Source: CAYVZU01 sp964455935
Lineage (GTDB): Bacteria > Fibrobacterota > CAYVZU01
Length of the DNA: 23,108 bases
Direction of reading: 5' to 3'
Assembly: GCA_964455935.1 (NCBI GenBank)
Contig: CAYVZU010000060.1
Location: 1 to 23,108, forward strand
Under the pieces are notes generated by a model that saw only the letters and a program-made list of their open reading frames with translations, was not told the DNA's origin and made no database searches. This document shows, in pieces, positions 7,621 through 15,265 of the stretch (position 1 is the stretch's first letter; each line of letters opens with the position of its first letter). The translations under genes and the position numbers were made by a program.

Positions 7621-7679
7621 CTACGTTCAACGTCAAACGTCAAACCTTCCAACGTCAGAGCGTCTAACGTCCAACGTCC
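7621..7679 (-). repeat. ACGT-centred repeat, copy 5 (minus orientation), overlaps a CDS end
   Basis: Runs of CAACGTCAAACGTC and CGTCTAACGTCCAACGTC. It contains the shared 20-mer at 7637-7656. The last 15 codons of the glycosyltransferase gene, including its stop, are made of this repeat. Confidence 0.85.
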
Positions 7680-8826
7680 TTTGAATTGCCTGTTCATAAA
7701 GGCCCAGCATGCGGCCGGCCATTGCGGAGGCGGACCATTCCTGCGCATAGGCGCGGGCCTCGGATGATTTTTTGGCCCGCAGGCCTGGATCGCCCAGGAG
7801 CCTTAGCACGGTTTCGGTAAACGGGTTGACGTCCTGCTCTACTAGAAAGCCGCCTTTGTCTCCATCCATGATATCGGCCACGCCCATGCGGCCCACGGCG
7901 ACGACCGGTGTCCCGGCGGCCATGGCTTCGGTCACCACCAGCCCCTGGGTTTCGGTCACGGAGGCGAAGGTGAAGACATCCGCCGCCGCATAACAACCGG
8001 CCCAGTCCCGCGGGTCGAAGTAGCCGAAAAACCGGACACGATCCTGCAATCCCATTTGTCGCACGGTCTCCACCAGGCACTCTTTGGCCGGCCCTTCGCC
8101 GGCCACCATCATTTCCACATTCGGCATGCGCGCCAGAATGGCCCGGTGCACCTGGAATAGGAAGTCGATGTTTTTCTCACTGCCGATCCGGCCCATGAAC
8201 AGAAGAAGAGGGGTTTTCTCGCCAATGCCGTGCCGGCGGCGAAACGCCGGCCCGTCCGCGTTTTGCAGAAGGCCTGTTTGGATACCGGTTGGATTCACCG
8301 CAACCGGCTTTCGCACGCCATAGGAGGTCAGGACGGCGCGCATGTGGGCCGAAGGGGAAATCACAAGGTCCATCTTGTTGCAGTACCACCGGCTGATTGC
8401 GCGCGCCAGGGCGACCGTCCATGTCCGCGGAAGGAATTTGATGTAATGCGCATAGGACTCGAACATCGTATGATACGTATGAAGAACCGGGGCATTCATG
8501 CTCCGGGCCCATGACAAGGCCGCCAGGCCCAACGAAAAAGGGGTTTGCGTGTGCAGTATATCGAATCGTTGCGAGAGAACCTTGCGTTGAACGATCCCCC
8601 GTGCCGCGGGAAGCCATGGATTGGGCAATCGGTCTTCGGGATCGAAAAAAAGATAGTGGGACGGAATTCGCGTCAGAAACGGTTCGGCGACCGCGCCGGG
8701 AAAATCGGGCGCAATGATATGGACTTCGTGTCCCCGGGCCCGGAATTCCCGTGCAAAGGCATCGATGGATGTGACTACGCCGTTGACTCGCGGCCTGTAG
8801 GTATCGGTGATCAGGGCAATGCGCAT
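7633..8826 (-). CDS. GT4-family glycosyltransferase
   Basis: A 397-residue GT-B fold retaining glycosyltransferase of family GT4. The N-terminal domain begins MRIALITDTYRPRVNGVVTS, a pattern of enzymes that glycosylate lipids such as diacylglycerol or phosphatidylinositol, with an acceptor-side histidine in LHTYHTMFE (116-124). The C-terminal donor-binding domain shows GRIGSEKN (212-219, basic residues contacting the sugar nucleotide) and the EX7E motif Glu292/Glu300 in TETQGLVVTEAMAAGTPVV. The stop codon lies inside the ACGT repeat, so the tail (TLDVRRSDVGRFDV) is encoded by repeat units and is probably not functional. It starts seven bases after the YajG-like gene and is likely co-transcribed. 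A lipid acceptor is inference. Confidence 0.92.
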   Translation of the reverse strand: MRIALITDTYRPRVNGVVTSIDAFAREFRARGHEVHIIAPDFPGAVAEPFLTRIPSHYLFFDPEDRLPNPWLPAARGIVQRKVLSQRFDILHTQTPFSLGLAALSWARSMNAPVLHTYHTMFESYAHYIKFLPRTWTVALARAISRWYCNKMDLVISPSAHMRAVLTSYGVRKPVAVNPTGIQTGLLQNADGPAFRRRHGIGEKTPLLLFMGRIGSEKNIDFLFQVHRAILARMPNVEMMVAGEGPAKECLVETVRQMGLQDRVRFFGYFDPRDWAGCYAAADVFTFASVTETQGLVVTEAMAAGTPVVAVGRMGVADIMDGDKGGFLVEQDVNPFTETVLRLLGDPGLRAKKSSEARAYAQEWSASAMAGRMLGLYEQAIQRTLDVRRSDVGRFDV

Positions 8827-8833
8827 AGCGAAC

Positions 8834-9397
8834 TTACGTGCCGGTTCCGGCGAGAAAACCGATCAGCCGTTCATCGTTGAGAATCCGGTTGAGCACCTCC
8901 GAGACAAGGGCATTGACCCGTCTCTGGTTTGTTTTTTCCGAGGGCAGGAGAAGGGTTCCGCCCTGGTCCTCGAATTTGTAATGGCGCGTGAATTGCGTGT
9001 TGCCACGGCGCGCCGTGACCCGGACGGAACTCTCGGTGCCAATGTCGCTGTGAAGAAAACGGCCCTTGACGGCATACTGGATCTTTTCGAGCGAAAGGAT
9101 CAGCACGGCGCCCTGGGCCGAATCGGTCGCGATCCGGAAAGAACGCGTTTGAAGCCCCTCCGCGATCCTTTCCTTAACGAGAAATGCCAGGTCCTGCGGG
9201 GTGGAAATGTGAATCGAATCGACGCCGCGATAGCCCAGGACTGAGTCCTGCCGCCGGTCGACGACGTCAACGAAAACGAACGAGCCCTTGCCGATGGTGT
9301 CGGCGGGAACCTGCAGGACCGGGTCCAGCTTCACCTTTTGCGGAACATTCGTGCAGAACAATACAAGAAGCGGTAAAACAACAAACAGCTTACGCAT
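8834..9397 (-). CDS. YajG-like envelope (lipo)protein
   Basis: A 187-residue exported protein. The ATG at 9397 is chosen because GGGAGG lies six bases upstream; the frame open to 9517 adds 40 residues running into the REP-like element. An N-terminal hydrophobic signal (MRKLFVVLPLLVLFC) ends at Cys15, a plausible lipidation site although Phe at the preceding position is not a canonical lipobox residue. The rest alternates strands and helices like the YajG lipoprotein family: VFVDVVDRRQDSVLGYRG, STPQDLAFLVKERIAEGLQ, and an end of SEVLNRILNDERLIGFL. Function in that family is not known. It is seven bases upstream of the glycosyltransferase gene, so the pair is probably an operon acting at the envelope. 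Confidence 0.75.
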   Translation of the reverse strand: MRKLFVVLPLLVLFCTNVPQKVKLDPVLQVPADTIGKGSFVFVDVVDRRQDSVLGYRGVDSIHISTPQDLAFLVKERIAEGLQTRSFRIATDSAQGAVLILSLEKIQYAVKGRFLHSDIGTESSVRVTARRGNTQFTRHYKFEDQGGTLLLPSEKTNQRRVNALVSEVLNRILNDERLIGFLAGTGT

Positions 9398-9500
9398 GAG
9401 TTTCCTCCCGAATAGAAAATACTTACCGGACGCCGGATTCGTCTCTTTTCGTTGGGTAACTTTCACCTTCTCTTCGGCCTGACTTGTTATATTTAAGGTG

Positions 9501-9592
9501 CCTTGGGTGGCACGCACTTATGCGTGCTGGTTTTGGACAACAGCACGACATTCATTGAGCCAAGAACACGCACAAGTGCGTGCTACCCTGGG
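9501..9592. repeat. REP-like double palindrome
   Basis: The left arm GGTGGCACGCACTTATGCGT (from 9506) and the right arm ACGCACAAGTGCGTGCTACC (9567-9586) are near-perfect reverse complements. Each arm is also a small palindrome on its own (GCACGCA/TGCGTGC). The flanks CCTTGG and CCTGGG extend the outer match. The structure resembles a REP doublet or MITE-like hairpin. It lies between the metallophosphoesterase stop and the YajG-like gene start. Confidence 0.85.
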
Positions 9593-9641
9593 ATATCAGT
9601 ATGCGGGCCGTGAAAGAAACCCTGTATTCCTGTCGAAATTT

Positions 9642-10799
9642 CTACTTGGCAGCCTGTGCAAGCCGGAAGAAAACAATCTCGGGCGGAGCGGCCACTCGAA
9701 TGGGCGGGCCCCAGGTACCGGCGCCGCTTGAAACATAGATGGCTGCGCTTTTGCTTCTGTAAAGACCATACCAGGTTCCATAAATCCAGCGGGTAATCCA
9801 GTTGCCGGGCCAGACCTGGCCCGCATGCGTATGCCCGCTCAACTGCAGATCGATTCCGCGCATTTCAAGCTCGGGCAATTCCATTTCGGGAGTGTGATAT
9901 AGGTAGAGAATTGGCTTTTCGCGATCGATTCCCTGAAGGATGTCATCCAGGGAAGGCGTACGCGCGGCACCCATGCGCGCCGCCACAGGATCATCCCGCC
10001 CCACAATCTGCAGTCCATTGGCTAGCCCCACCCAGCGATTTCGTAGGACCGTAATTCCAGCGGATTTCATCATCGCCACGGACCGATCCACGCCGGCAAA
10101 AAACTCGTGATTGCCCGTCACCGCGTAAACCCCTTGGGCTGCGCGAATCGTGCGCAGGACATTTGTAATGCCGTCGAATTGAAAGGCTTGCTCGTCCAGA
10201 AGATCGCCCGTGATAACCACGAGATCGGGTTGCAGGGCGTTGGATTTCTCCGCAATCCGCCGAAGCTCCTTGGCGCGCACGATGGAGCCAAGGTGCACAT
10301 CCGAGATCTGCACGATCCGGAATCCCGCAAGGGCCGAGGGCAATTGCGCAATGGGGATTTCGATCTCGCGAACGCGAATTCGAGAAGCATCAACAAGGCC
10401 GTAAAGCGATATAAGAAGGGCTGCGGACAAAACGCCCAGGCCCATTGCCGTTGCGGTCCAGGGCACATCAATCCTCAGGTAGGGCGAAACCAGCCAATGA
10501 AGGATGCGCAAAAGATCCACGCCCGCCGTGAGCAGGAAAAGGTAAAGCACGAGGCCGACCCAAAATGAGCTGACGCAGTTGAGCCAGAACACCGTTGCGA
10601 TTTGGTGTTTTCGCAGAAAGAAATGCAGCAGCGGAAACGACAACGCCAGCAGAACAAATCCGGAGGCAATCAGAATGCGCAGCGGCCCCGGCACAAGGGT
10701 TTTGCGCACCAGCCGGGCAAAAACATAGTAGTGCCCTCCGCCATAAATGCCGAGCGCAACCAGAATGAAAACGGCAAGCATCCAGATCGAGGGCCGCAT
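9642..10799 (-). CDS. membrane-anchored calcineurin-like metallophosphoesterase
   Basis: A 385-residue protein. Four hydrophobic segments cover roughly residues 5-30, 40-62, 68-92 and 113-137. A calcineurin-like phosphoesterase domain follows: QISDVHLGS (Asp167, His169), ITGDLLD (Asp199), VTGNHEFFAG (Asn230, His231), YHTPE, and LSGHTHAGQVWPGN for the last metal-binding histidines. This arrangement is that of the YkuE/YaeI-type membrane phosphoesterases, some of which act on lipid pyrophosphates such as UDP-2,3-diacylglucosamine; the substrate here is unknown. The active site would sit near the membrane face. The ATG at 10799 has no good binding site; the frame can extend to a TTG at 10892, but the extra residues look non-homologous. 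It is divergent from the histidine kinase gene. Confidence 0.9.
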   Translation of the reverse strand: MRPSIWMLAVFILVALGIYGGGHYYVFARLVRKTLVPGPLRILIASGFVLLALSFPLLHFFLRKHQIATVFWLNCVSSFWVGLVLYLFLLTAGVDLLRILHWLVSPYLRIDVPWTATAMGLGVLSAALLISLYGLVDASRIRVREIEIPIAQLPSALAGFRIVQISDVHLGSIVRAKELRRIAEKSNALQPDLVVITGDLLDEQAFQFDGITNVLRTIRAAQGVYAVTGNHEFFAGVDRSVAMMKSAGITVLRNRWVGLANGLQIVGRDDPVAARMGAARTPSLDDILQGIDREKPILYLYHTPEMELPELEMRGIDLQLSGHTHAGQVWPGNWITRWIYGTWYGLYRSKSAAIYVSSGAGTWGPPIRVAAPPEIVFFRLAQAAK

Positions 10800-10942
10800 G
10801 ATGGGAGAAGATAGCAAATCGGCAGAAGGCGAAACCGGATCGACGACCCTGTTTTCGCGCGGATGGCGAGGTTTGCCCTGCCAGAACTGCAATAGTTAAT
10901 TTAACCAATAGAGCCGACCGCCTCTGTCGCGAAAAGGATTTC
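10800..10942. promoter_or_regulatory. divergent intergenic region with AT-rich palindrome
   Basis: These 143 bases separate the outward-facing metallophosphoesterase and histidine kinase genes. The only AT-rich patch in an otherwise GC-rich stretch is around the 11-base palindrome GTTAATTTAAC at 10895-10905, a candidate -10 region or operator for the kinase operon. No -24/-12 sigma-54 sequence was found. An AAAGGA binding site precedes the kinase ATG. Confidence 0.35.
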
Positions 10943-12220
10943 ATGCCGCTGCAAACGGAAACACGCAAAAGCCCGGCCCGGGATCCCGAGCTGGTTCTCC
11001 TTCGTAAAGCATTCGAACATTTCGAAGCCAATACCCGCCGGCTCGAACAGGCCTATTCGAAAATGCAGGCCGACTTCCGGCGGCTGAACCTGGAACTCGA
11101 TGCCAAAAACGAAGAGCTGCGCCGGACTCTCGACGAGACGCGCACCACCCGCGAGCACCTCAACAGCATTCTTCAAAGTCTTAAAAGCGGCATTATCGTC
11201 GTCGACACCAAAGGCAAAATCGCGCACTTCAACCGGGCCGCCGAAATGGCGGGCATCAAACAGGCCGAGGCGCTCGGCCGCGAATACGAACAGGTTCTGC
11301 CGCAGGCCAAGGAGCCCGGAAGCGCCCTGGAGACGTTGCGCACCGGCCGCGAATTCCACCAGGAAGATTGCGTACTGCGCAGGCGCGACGGCTCGTGCGT
11401 GCCGGTCACGCGCAGCACGGCCCTGGTCAAGGACGGCCGGGGAGAGATTCTGGGCGCAATGGAAATCCTGCAGGACATCTCCAATATCAAAGCCATGGAG
11501 CAGGAAATCCTGCAGGCGCGCACCCTGGCGGCCCTGGGGGAAATGTCGGCCACGGTGGCCCACGAGATCCGCAACCCGCTGGGCGGAATCGGGACCTATG
11601 CCGCTCTGCTGGAGCGCGACCTGGACAAAGACGATCCTCGCCGCAACTTGGTGCACAGCATCATGCAGGGAATCGCCAGCCTTAACAAGATCGTCACGAA
11701 CCTGCTGGTTTACACCCGCCCTCTGCGCGGAACCCTTCAGCGCGTTGTTCTTAACGAATTGGTCCGGCAGATCGCCGATTTTGCCGCTCTCGAAATTCCC
11801 GAGCAGCAGAAAACGGAGATCAAGGTCCGGACGCACGTGGGCAGCCGGCCGTTGTTTTCCCGGGTCGACCCCGAGAAGATACAGCAGCTTTTTCTGAATC
11901 TCTTTTTCAATGCCGTACAAGCCATGCCGCAGGGCGGCAGCATCGGTGTGACGTTGAAGAGCACGGCCAAGACCCCTCCGGGAATTCGCAAGTCCGATGT
12001 CGAGACCTGGAACTGCTTGTTGGTTGAGGATACGGGCAAGGGCATTGCGCCGGAAAATCTGGAAAAAATTTTCAACCCTTTTTTCACCACAAAAGAAAAC
12101 GGGACCGGCCTGGGCCTTGCCATTGTGCGCCGGATCGCCGAATTCCATAAAGGGGTGCTCAACGTGAAGAGCAAACTCGGCCGGGGTACAACCGTTGAAT
12201 TGTACCTGCCGGCCTCGTGA
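10943..12220 (+). CDS. soluble PAS-domain sensor histidine kinase
   Basis: A 425-residue histidine kinase without membrane segments, so it senses in the cytoplasm or through a partner. An N-terminal coiled coil covers about residues 20-75, a PAS domain about 75-185, the HisKA dimerisation helix carries the phosphorylated His207 in TVAHEIRNPLGG, and the HATPase_c domain shows the N box (NLFFNAVQAM) and the G boxes EDTGKGI and TGLGLAIV. The coiled coil plus PAS layout recalls the FleS/FlrB and AtoS-like partners of sigma-54 activators. The ATG at 10943 has AAAGGA five bases upstream. The regulator it most likely phosphorylates follows after a 186-base gap containing an inverted repeat. No flagellar genes are present, so the stimulus and target are open. 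Confidence 0.93.
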   Translation: MPLQTETRKSPARDPELVLLRKAFEHFEANTRRLEQAYSKMQADFRRLNLELDAKNEELRRTLDETRTTREHLNSILQSLKSGIIVVDTKGKIAHFNRAAEMAGIKQAEALGREYEQVLPQAKEPGSALETLRTGREFHQEDCVLRRRDGSCVPVTRSTALVKDGRGEILGAMEILQDISNIKAMEQEILQARTLAALGEMSATVAHEIRNPLGGIGTYAALLERDLDKDDPRRNLVHSIMQGIASLNKIVTNLLVYTRPLRGTLQRVVLNELVRQIADFAALEIPEQQKTEIKVRTHVGSRPLFSRVDPEKIQQLFLNLFFNAVQAMPQGGSIGVTLKSTAKTPPGIRKSDVETWNCLLVEDTGKGIAPENLEKIFNPFFTTKENGTGLGLAIVRRIAEFHKGVLNVKSKLGRGTTVELYLPAS

Positions 12221-12394
12221 GGAGAGGGGAATAGGGTTTAGGGGATAGGGGTTAGTCGGTGACGAAAAGAAAAAGGGGATAGTGGTTAGAGACTAGTCCG
12301 AAAACGCGAAAGCGCCCCAAATAGTTTCTGCGATTTTCGAGAATGGTGCGGCTTTTGGAGTCCGGCTAATCCCTATCCCCTAATCCCTTTTTTT
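12221..12394. repeat. GGGGATAGGGGTTAG inverted repeat between kinase and regulator
   Basis: Left arm GGGGATAGGGGTTAG (12241-12255) and right arm CTAATCCCTATCCCC (12366-12380) pair over 15 positions with one G-U. A second left arm, GGGGATAGTGGTTAG at 12275-12289, can pair with the same right arm with one mismatch. The right arm leads into a T run (12388-12394) just before the regulator's ribosome binding site. This could be a terminator or attenuator-like structure, or simply another dispersed repeat. Confidence 0.65.
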
Positions 12395-12406
12395 GGAGGA
12401 TTCGCA

Positions 12407-13780
12407 GTGTCCAAAGCCAGAATTATGGTGATCGATGACGATCCGCTCATGCGCAATTCCACACAGGAAATCCTGCGCCGGGCCGGGTATGACGCCGACG
12501 CGTTCACCAACGGCCAGGATGGCATCAATGCCCTTGAAGCCAACGATTACCAGCTTATTCTATGCGACATGAAAATGCCGGGGCTCAGCGGCCTGGAGGT
12601 CCTGGACAAGGTAAAGAGCATCAACGAGATCATCCCGTTTATCGTCATGACCGCCTATGGGACGATCGAGACGGCGGTGAGCGCGATGCGCAAGGGCGCC
12701 TACACCTTCATCGAAAAGCCGGTGTCGTCGCCCGACGAACTGGAAATGCTGGTGGCGCGCGCCCTGGAATTCACGCAGCTGCGCGAGGAAAACCGCTCGC
12801 TGCGCCAGCAGCTCTCGAAAACCTGCCAGTACGTGGGCCAGAGCAAGGCCATGCGCGATGTGGACGCCATGGTCAAGTCCATTGCCGGCGCGCGGTCCAC
12901 GGTGCTGATCACGGGTGAAAGCGGAACCGGCAAAGAGCTGGTGGCGCGCGCCATTCACGCCAACAGCACGCGAAGCGCCCGTCCCTTTATCAAAGTCAAC
13001 TGCGCGGCCCTTCCCGAAAACCTGATCGAGAGCGAATTGTTCGGCCACAAGAAGGGCGCCTTCACCGGCGCGATCCGCGACACAAAGGGAAAATTCGAAC
13101 TGGCCTCGGGCGGCACCCTGCTGCTGGACGAAATCGGCGAAATGCCCCTGTCGATCCAGTCCAAGCTTTTGCGGGTTCTGCAGGAACGCGAGATCGACAA
13201 GGTTGGTGGCGAACAGCCCATTGCCGTGGATGTGCGCATCATCGCCACCACGAACCGCGACCTGCGCAAGGAAATCGGCCGCGGCGTGTTCCGCGAAGAT
13301 CTCTACTACCGCCTCAACGTCGTGCCCATTCACCTGGCGCCCTTGCGGGAACGCAAAGAGGACGTGGCCGAACTCCTCGACTATTTCATCAAGCAGTTCA
13401 ACGACGAGAACGGCTTCGCCGTGGAGGGCGCCGATGAAAATGCGGTGGCCAAACTGGTCAATTACCGCTGGCCCGGCAACATCCGCGAACTGCAGAACAT
13501 GGTCGAAAGGGCGGTGGTGCTGCAAAAAAGCGGTTGGCTAAAACCGGACTGTTTTCCGTTAGGCGACCCGCTGCAAAGCCCCGCGTCGCGCGTGGATGGT
13601 ATTGCCAGCGGCATCACCGTGGCCGAGATGGAGAAACGACTCATCATTCGCACTCTGGACGACTGCGCCAACAGCCGGACCAAGGCCGCCGACTTGCTGG
13701 GCATCAGCGTGCGCACGCTTCGCAACAAACTGCAGGAATACGGTCAAGCCGCTCCCGTCGCGGAGCAGGAAGAGGAATAA
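12407..13780 (+). CDS. sigma-54-dependent NtrC-family response regulator
   Basis: A 457-residue activator of sigma-54 RNA polymerase. The receiver domain has the acidic pair Asp11/Asp12, the phosphorylation site Asp54 (LCDMKMPG), Thr82 and Lys104. The AAA+ domain shows Walker A GESGTGKE at 170-177, the sigma-54-contacting GAFTGA loop at 217-222, and Walker B LLLDEIGEM at 238-246, then a WPGNIRELQN segment. A Fis-type helix-turn-helix closes it (about 405-445, KAADLLGISVRTLRNKL). All residues needed for activity are present. The start is GTG at 12407 with a strong GGAGGA six bases upstream. It lies three bases before the GGDEF gene, so it likely shares a transcript with it. Identification is firm; target promoters are unknown and no clear sigma-54 promoter was found in the window. 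Confidence 0.96.
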   Translation: MSKARIMVIDDDPLMRNSTQEILRRAGYDADAFTNGQDGINALEANDYQLILCDMKMPGLSGLEVLDKVKSINEIIPFIVMTAYGTIETAVSAMRKGAYTFIEKPVSSPDELEMLVARALEFTQLREENRSLRQQLSKTCQYVGQSKAMRDVDAMVKSIAGARSTVLITGESGTGKELVARAIHANSTRSARPFIKVNCAALPENLIESELFGHKKGAFTGAIRDTKGKFELASGGTLLLDEIGEMPLSIQSKLLRVLQEREIDKVGGEQPIAVDVRIIATTNRDLRKEIGRGVFREDLYYRLNVVPIHLAPLRERKEDVAELLDYFIKQFNDENGFAVEGADENAVAKLVNYRWPGNIRELQNMVERAVVLQKSGWLKPDCFPLGDPLQSPASRVDGIASGITVAEMEKRLIIRTLDDCANSRTKAADLLGISVRTLRNKLQEYGQAAPVAEQEEE

Positions 13781-13783
13781 ACC

Positions 13784-15265
13784 ATGCTGGGCCAAAAAAA
13801 ATCGCTGGCCACCAAAGCGGCCATCCCCTACATCATCATGACATTGCTCAATGTCACCGTGTTCGTCACCATGGTGTTCGAAAACCAGATGGACCTGATT
13901 TCCGAAAATGCGGTGCTTAACAGCGAGAAACGGGGCATCAATCTTAAATTCCGGTCCGACAACGCGGTGGCCGGCAAAACGGCCGTAGACAATGCATTGC
14001 TGCGCCAGATCCTCAAAGAGGCCAATTTCCTCGGAATCAGCGATCTGACGGTTTTTGAGGAAAACGGCGATATCCGGGTGGAGATGCTCAAGGGTAAGGC
14101 CACAGCCCGGAAAAAGGCCGCATCCGACGAAATCAAGTGGATCAGCCGGGCCATCACCAAAGCGACCTTCGGCGACCGAGTCTTTGCCCACGAGATCAAC
14201 CGCAAAGAGAAGACCATCCGCCTTTACGTGCCCATCAGCTATGGGATCGACAACATCCTTGTCCTCAGTCCCCGGTTGCGCATGCAGGACATTGACCGGC
14301 AGATGTCTTACCTCTATCGCCAGTGCATCATGATCGGGCTCTTTCTGATCCTGATCCATACGGGTATGGGCGTATTCTTCGCCAACATCATTCTCAAGCC
14401 GCTGGCCCGGCTCAACGAAGCCACGGCCAAGATCGCGCGGGGCGACCTGGGTTCGCACGTGGAAATAATCCGCGACGACGAGATCGGCCAGTTGGCCATT
14501 TCGTTCAACGAAATGACCGTGGCGCTGCAACGGATGCACGATGAAGCCAAAGGGGCCAACCCGCTTACGGGCCTGCCCGGCAACATCAGCATCATCAAAG
14601 AAATCGACCGCCGGATCCAGATCGCCGAGAAATTTGCCGTCCTCTACTGCGACCTCGACAACTTCAAAGCCTACAACGACAAATACGGATTCACCAAAGG
14701 CGATCAGGTGATTCTCTATACGCGGGACTGCCTGGCCGCAGCCGGCAAAAAGAAAGGCGGCGGCAAGATGTTTGTGGGGCATGAAGGCGGAGACGACTTC
14801 GTGGCTATCGCGCCCGTCGCCGTATGGGAGGAAGCGGCCAAGCAAATCATTCAAAGCTTTGATTATGGAGCGGCCCAGTTCTACAACGAAACAGACGCCA
14901 AGAACGGCTACATCGAATCCGTCAATCGCCAGGGCATCCCCATGCGCTTTCCGCTTGTGAGCATCTCGGTGGCCGTGGTCTCGAACGAGCGCCGCAATTA
15001 CAGAAGCCATTCCGAAATGGTCTCGGTGGCCGTGGAAATGAAGAAGTACGTCAAGGCCAAGCTGGGAAGCTGCTACGCCATCGACCGGCGGTCGGACCCG
15101 CCGCCCACGGGTTACCCGGTCCGGCCTCTTCCGGCCGGAGCGCAGCCCCCGCAAGGCCCGTATCCGCCGGGGGTTCAGCCCGTGCCGGTGTATGACCCCA
15201 ATGCGGCCAAAGCCGCACAAAAAACATCGCCGGCGGCCCCGTCCGGACCTTCGAAGCCGGCATGA
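13784..15265 (+). CDS. membrane HAMP-GGDEF protein with proline-rich tail
   Basis: A 493-residue membrane signalling protein. Transmembrane helices lie at about residues 12-32 and 180-200, enclosing an extracytoplasmic sensor region of about 145 residues. A HAMP linker (201-253) leads into a GGDEF-type domain: NPLTGLPGN (259-267), YCDLDNFKAYNDKYGFTKGD (288-307) and a signature of GGDDF at 335-339. GGDDF retains the two glycines and an acidic residue, so diguanylate cyclase activity is possible but not assured. The last sixty residues are rich in Pro and Ala. It begins three bases after the regulator gene, and its TGA overlaps the ATG of the TPR gene (ATGA), indicating translational coupling. 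The domain order is sure; catalysis is inference. Confidence 0.9.
   Translation: MLGQKKSLATKAAIPYIIMTLLNVTVFVTMVFENQMDLISENAVLNSEKRGINLKFRSDNAVAGKTAVDNALLRQILKEANFLGISDLTVFEENGDIRVEMLKGKATARKKAASDEIKWISRAITKATFGDRVFAHEINRKEKTIRLYVPISYGIDNILVLSPRLRMQDIDRQMSYLYRQCIMIGLFLILIHTGMGVFFANIILKPLARLNEATAKIARGDLGSHVEIIRDDEIGQLAISFNEMTVALQRMHDEAKGANPLTGLPGNISIIKEIDRRIQIAEKFAVLYCDLDNFKAYNDKYGFTKGDQVILYTRDCLAAAGKKKGGGKMFVGHEGGDDFVAIAPVAVWEEAAKQIIQSFDYGAAQFYNETDAKNGYIESVNRQGIPMRFPLVSISVAVVSNERRNYRSHSEMVSVAVEMKKYVKAKLGSCYAIDRRSDPPPTGYPVRPLPAGAQPPQGPYPPGVQPVPVYDPNAAKAAQKTSPAAPSGPSKPA

Noticed and set aside
9509..9525. Sigma-54 promoter (TGGCAC followed by a TGC)
   Set aside because: The spacing and the -12 bases do not fit, and the sequence is part of a REP-like palindrome.
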